NCBI GenBank assembly: GCA_905213905.1
Contig: CAJMKD010000067.1
Location: 1-7,061, forward strand
Direction of reading: 5' to 3'
DNA: 7,061 bases
Source of the DNA: an uncultured Sutterella sp.
Lineage (GTDB): Bacteria > Pseudomonadota > Gammaproteobacteria > Burkholderiales > Burkholderiaceae_F
Below the pieces are notes generated by a model. It searched no databases. It was not told the origin of the DNA and saw only the letters and a program-made list of their open reading frames with translations. Every line of letters starts with the position of its first letter. Position 1 is the first letter of the stretch. Positions 5,936 to 7,061 of the stretch are shown here, one piece after another. Made by a program: the position numbers and the translations under genes.

Positions 5936-6002
5936 CGTGAAGCCGCCCGGTGATCAGCCCGGAGACAACGAATGTCTGCATCGAGCGGCTTCACGCTGAA
6001 GG
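5936..6002 (-). repeat. inverted-repeat element copy 2
   Basis: The perfect 11-bp arms cgtgaagccgc (5936-5946) and gcggcttcacg (5985-5995) are 38 bases apart. On the minus strand they are preceded by CCTTCAG (5996-6002), which begins six bases past the U-tract of the terminator at 6007-6036. Inside the loop are two smaller stems (agaca/tgtct, and ccgg/ccgg around a TGATCA). It is a structural twin of the element at 6481-6548. It lies in the 5' region of the 43-residue gene and may hold or control its promoter. No clear -10/-35 pair is visible. Confidence 0.7.
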
Positions 6003-6006
6003 CTCA

Positions 6007-6036
6007 ATAAAAAAGGCCTCGCGATCTGCGAGGCCT
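6007..6036 (-). terminator. intrinsic terminator after the coiled-coil gene
   Basis: AGGCCTCGC and GCGAGGCCT form a perfect 9-bp stem (6028-6036 with 6014-6022) with a 5-base loop. It is followed on the minus strand by a run of six T (6009-6014) and then ATT. The stem begins 12 bases after the stop codon at 6049. This is a textbook terminator for the gene to its right. Confidence 0.92.
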
Positions 6037-6048
6037 GCAGGGGGTTCT

Positions 6049-6336
6049 TTAAGCTTTTGCCGCTTCAGCTTTGGTTTCAGCTTCAGCCTTTGACTTGGCT
6101 TCAGCTTCCTTCTTTTCTCGTTCTTCGGCTGCCTGCTTCAGAAGCGCGTCCTCATAGTCGGCAAACTGAAGAACGCGGTCGCGGAATTCCTTCGCCAGAA
6201 CGCGAAGCTTCGGGGAGTCATCTTCTGTGATCATGCCCTGCGCGGCTTCCTGCGTAAGCGCGATGATTTCCTGTGCCTGACGGTTGAGATCGCGCCAGGC
6301 ACGCGCCGCGGTTTGGCCGTTGACGATGGATAGCAT
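6049..6336 (-). CDS. hypothetical coiled-coil protein with Ala/Glu/Lys tail, 95 aa
   Basis: The ATG has AGGAG about eight bases upstream. Residues 1-60 are helical (ARAWRDLNRQAQEIIALTQE; then LRVLAKEFRDRVLQFADYED). From about residue 66 the protein becomes a charged repeat of Ala, Glu and Lys (EEREKKEAEAKSKAEAETK and AEAAKA), which should form a long, stable, isolated helix or coiled coil. In DNA the tail shows as repeated gcttcagctt-like units. No family is recognised. The gene stands alone: it has a 224-base structured leader ahead of it and a terminator right behind it. A scaffold-like or protein-binding role is possible but cannot be shown from sequence. Confidence 0.75.
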   Translation of the reverse strand: MLSIVNGQTAARAWRDLNRQAQEIIALTQEAAQGMITEDDSPKLRVLAKEFRDRVLQFADYEDALLKQAAEEREKKEAEAKSKAEAETKAEAAKA

Positions 6337-6357
6337 TGTTGGTTCTCCTATGGTTTG

Positions 6358-6379
6358 AAAAAAAGGACTCCCGCGTCCT
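6358..6379 (-). promoter_or_regulatory. terminator-like hairpin just before the SD of the coiled-coil gene
   Basis: On the minus strand AGGAC and GTCCT (6375-6379 with 6364-6368) pair across a 6-base loop. A run of seven T follows, ending at 6358. The stem is only 5 bp, so it is weak as a terminator. It lies about nine bases ahead of the AGGAG of the next gene, as an attenuator would. It could equally be the 3' end of a small RNA that starts near 6553. Confidence 0.4.
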
Positions 6380-6383
6380 GCCG

Positions 6384-6431
6384 TTCCCTCGGATCACGAA
6401 AAGAAGGGAAAGGCGCCTCCGGCCGGCCGGA
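6384..6431. repeat. small hairpin and 14-bp GC palindrome in the leader
   Basis: ttccct (6384-6389) pairs with agggaa (6405-6410). Next to it, tccggccggccgga (6418-6431) is a perfect 14-base palindrome, preceded by the palindrome ggcgcc (6412-6417). Both lie in the untranslated stretch between 6337 and 6617. I see no convincing reading frame there. Confidence 0.5.
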
Positions 6432-6480
6432 TGACGGACGGCCTTCAGCATGGAAGAGCGCGGGATGTGTCGCCTTGCAC

Positions 6481-6548
6481 TGCGAAGCTGCCCCAGGCTT
6501 TCGCGTTGCAATGGAAGAAATAAAGGAAGGGCAGCTTCGCACTGAAGG
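6481..6548 (-). repeat. inverted-repeat element copy 1
   Basis: The arms tgcgaagctgccc (6481-6493) and gggcagcttcgca (6529-6541) are a perfect 13-bp inverted repeat. An imperfect outer extension (gtgtcgcctt at 6468-6477 against aaggcgcac at 6545-6553) makes a stem of up to about 25 bp. On the minus strand the element starts with CCTTCAG (6542-6548), five bases past the U-tract of the terminator at 6554-6583. Its inner 11 bp correspond to the arms of the element at 5936-6002, with three base-pair changes that are all compensated. It lies in the leader of the coiled-coil gene. Confidence 0.75.
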
Positions 6549-6553
6549 CGCAC

Positions 6554-6583
6554 AAAAGAAAAGCCCGCCTTTTCAGGCGAGCT
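6554..6583 (-). terminator. intrinsic terminator after the Cas2/SinR-like gene
   Basis: On the minus strand AGCTCGCC (6576-6583) pairs with GGCGGGCT (6562-6569), including one U-G wobble, around a UGAAAA loop. TTTTCTTTT (6554-6562) follows. The wobble works only on this strand, which supports leftward reading. The stem begins 34 bases after the stop of the gene at 6618-6875. Confidence 0.85.
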
Positions 6584-6617
6584 CTTGAAGTTGAAGGACT
6601 GTCTCCGGTTCCGTTCG

Positions 6618-6875
6618 CTAATGCTTGTCAATCCAACGAATCATGTCGTTCGGTCCGTACCCGGAGATGTCCGTAAGGGCCGCGATCAGCAGATTGCCGT
6701 TGTCGCCGCCCTTTGTACCAAGCTTCTCATTCAGATCCGCTGCAGTTCCCGGATACGAAACCAACCACGCCGAAGAACCGGTGAGGTCGAACCTATCCGA
6801 GGAAGGAATATGTTTCTCTAGGGCTTGCTTGATCTGATCTGAGTGAGAAAGCGCCAATACTAAAAAGTGTGCCAT
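6618..6875 (-). CDS. small Cas2/SinR-like ferredoxin-fold protein, 85 aa
   Basis: The ATG has a strong SD (AGGAG) four bases upstream. The order of elements fits a small beta-alpha-beta-beta-alpha-beta fold: MAHFLVLALS strand, helix DQIKQALEKH, strand AWLVSY (36-41), helix TAADLNEKLG (44-53), strand GNLLIAALTD (60-69), then SGYGPNDMIRWI (71-82). The pattern of a WLV strand, a T-x-x-D/E-L-x-x-x-L-G helix, an I-A-x-L strand and a final Y-G-x-x-x-x-x-I-x-W-I helix is that of short stand-alone proteins annotated as SinR-family or Cas2-like. The Asp that Cas2 nucleases carry after the first strand is not present (SHSD instead). No cas1 or CRISPR array is visible. The gene is monocistronic, closed by a terminator, and faces the divergent gene at 7053. 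Function is unknown. Confidence 0.72.
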   Translation of the reverse strand: MAHFLVLALSHSDQIKQALEKHIPSSDRFDLTGSSAWLVSYPGTAADLNEKLGTKGGDNGNLLIAALTDISGYGPNDMIRWIDKH

Positions 6876-6913
6876 TGCCGCTCCTAATTCAGGGCCCTAG
6901 ATGATAAGGGAGA

Positions 6914-6930
6914 AAGCTCCGCTTGAGCTT
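6914..6930. repeat. short hairpin in the divergent control region
   Basis: aagctc (6914-6919) and gagctt (6925-6930) form a perfect 6-bp stem with a 5-base loop. It stands just before aaagccc (6931-6937), which could pair in turn with gggcttt (6958-6964) and so compete with the terminator stem at 6938-6967. Confidence 0.4.
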
Positions 6931-6937
6931 AAAGCCC

Positions 6938-6967
6938 ACAAAAGCTCGCCGTGTGACGGGCTTTTGT
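6938..6967 (+). terminator. rightward terminator or attenuator in the divergent region
   Basis: On the plus strand ACAAAAGCTCG (6938-6948) pairs with CGGGCTTTTGT (6957-6967) around an 8-base loop, with one U-G wobble that is valid only on this strand. The 3' side of the stem carries the CTTTTG run, as in short intrinsic terminators. It lies about 85 bases before the plus-strand start at 7053. No gene for it to close is visible on the plus strand, so an attenuator in the leader of that gene is one reading. Confidence 0.5.
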
Positions 6968-6972
6968 TGGCC

Positions 6973-7052
6973 TTCTTCCTCCTCGGGTGAGATGATTGAT
7001 GTGTCGGGCTCGCCAAGTTCGACGCATTCATCAACTGCCCAAGGAGGAAGAA
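6973..7052 (+). promoter_or_regulatory. ribosome binding site with upstream complementary arm
   Basis: aggaggaagaa (7042-7052), which holds the SD of the gene at 7053, has a perfect 11-base complement ttcttcctcct at 6973-6983. Inner stems ttgatg/catcaa (6996-7001 with 7029-7034) and gtcg/cgac (7003-7006 with 7020-7023) could shorten the distance between the arms. A transcript beginning left of 6973 could therefore fold away its own ribosome binding site. Confidence 0.45.
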
Positions 7053-7061
7053 ATGACTGAA
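7053..7061 (+). CDS. start of a divergent plus-strand gene, partial
   Basis: ATGACTGAA (Met-Thr-Glu) follows AAGGAGG (7041-7047) at five to six bases, an excellent SD. Only three codons are inside the window, so the product cannot be named. Its divergent position next to a leftward early region would suit a regulator or the start of another early operon, but that is only context. Confidence 0.6.

Noticed and set aside
4720..5981. Longer starts for the five early-operon genes (5037, 5276, 5518, 5829, 5981)
   Set aside because: They create deep overlaps and lack SD sites. The inner starts have SD sites or ATGA junctions.
6481..6548. Insertion sequence or transposon end as the source of the inverted repeats
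   Set aside because: There is no transposase, no target duplication that I could see, and the unit is under 90 bases. A REP-like mobile repeat is still possible and is listed as an alternative.
6355..6588. Plus-strand frame over the structured leader
   Set aside because: It begins with TTG without an SD, opposes all neighbours, and consists of hairpin sequence.
6218..6631. Long minus-strand frame, and a shorter one at 6348-6542, over the leader and the end of the neighbouring gene
   Set aside because: They cross a strong terminator and overlap the well-supported gene at 6049-6336 in another frame, with Arg/Pro/Ser-rich composition typical of chance frames.
6618..6875. Functional Cas2 of a CRISPR system
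   Set aside because: The usual Asp is missing, and there are no repeats, spacers or other cas genes in the window.
6875..6905. Possible plus-strand promoter (ttgccg, 17 bases, tagatg)
   Set aside because: The match to sigma-70 boxes is poor, and the first box lies inside the start of another gene. It is not supportable without mapping.
6897..7031. Minus-strand frame of 44 codons across the divergent region
   Set aside because: It has no SD, unusual composition, and runs through the terminator and hairpins. It is better explained as non-coding control DNA.

Overview
The window looks like part of the early region of a prophage, or of a temperate phage, from a proteobacterium. The recognisable genes form a phage recombination module: a YqaJ-type exonuclease, a RecT-family annealing protein and a single-stranded DNA-binding protein (SSB). 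They are surrounded by small, tightly packed genes without known function. GC content is moderately high by eye, and intrinsic terminators and Shine-Dalgarno (SD) sites are of ordinary proteobacterial type. The host genus cannot be fixed from this sequence alone. I see no integrase, structural, tRNA, rRNA or CRISPR sequence.

Except for the last nine bases, every gene lies on the minus strand, so the transcription order runs from right to left. At the right edge (7053) a plus-strand gene starts behind a strong SD and leaves the window, so 6876-7052 is a divergent control region. Leftward from there: (1) an 85-residue Cas2/SinR-like small protein (6618-6875) closed by its own terminator; (2) a 224-base structured leader and a 95-residue coiled-coil protein (6049-6336), also closed by a terminator; (3) a five-gene early operon (4720-5897) of a small membrane protein and four unknown proteins, the last three junctions being ATGA stop/start overlaps, ending in hairpins and a strong terminator (4595-4639); (4) the exonuclease-recT-ssb module (1992-4581); (5) a tail of small genes (59-1904) that includes a DUF551-like protein and a DUF3310-like protein.

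The module is expected to work as follows. The exonuclease resects a double-stranded end, RecT binds and anneals the exposed strand, and SSB protects it and may dock with RecT. This is single-strand annealing recombination independent of host RecA.

The most unusual feature is regulatory. Two intergenic elements (5936-6002 and 6481-6548) each sit 5-6 bases past a terminator and have 11-bp inverted arms 38-39 bases apart. They differ at three arm positions, and all three changes are compensated in the opposite arm. In addition, a terminator lies directly in front of the SD-less exonuclease gene, a 67-residue protein begins with an arginine-rich motif reminiscent of lambda N, and the divergent plus-strand gene has its ribosome binding site matched by an upstream 11-base complement. 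Together these suggest control of this early region by RNA structure or antitermination. That is inference, not demonstrated.
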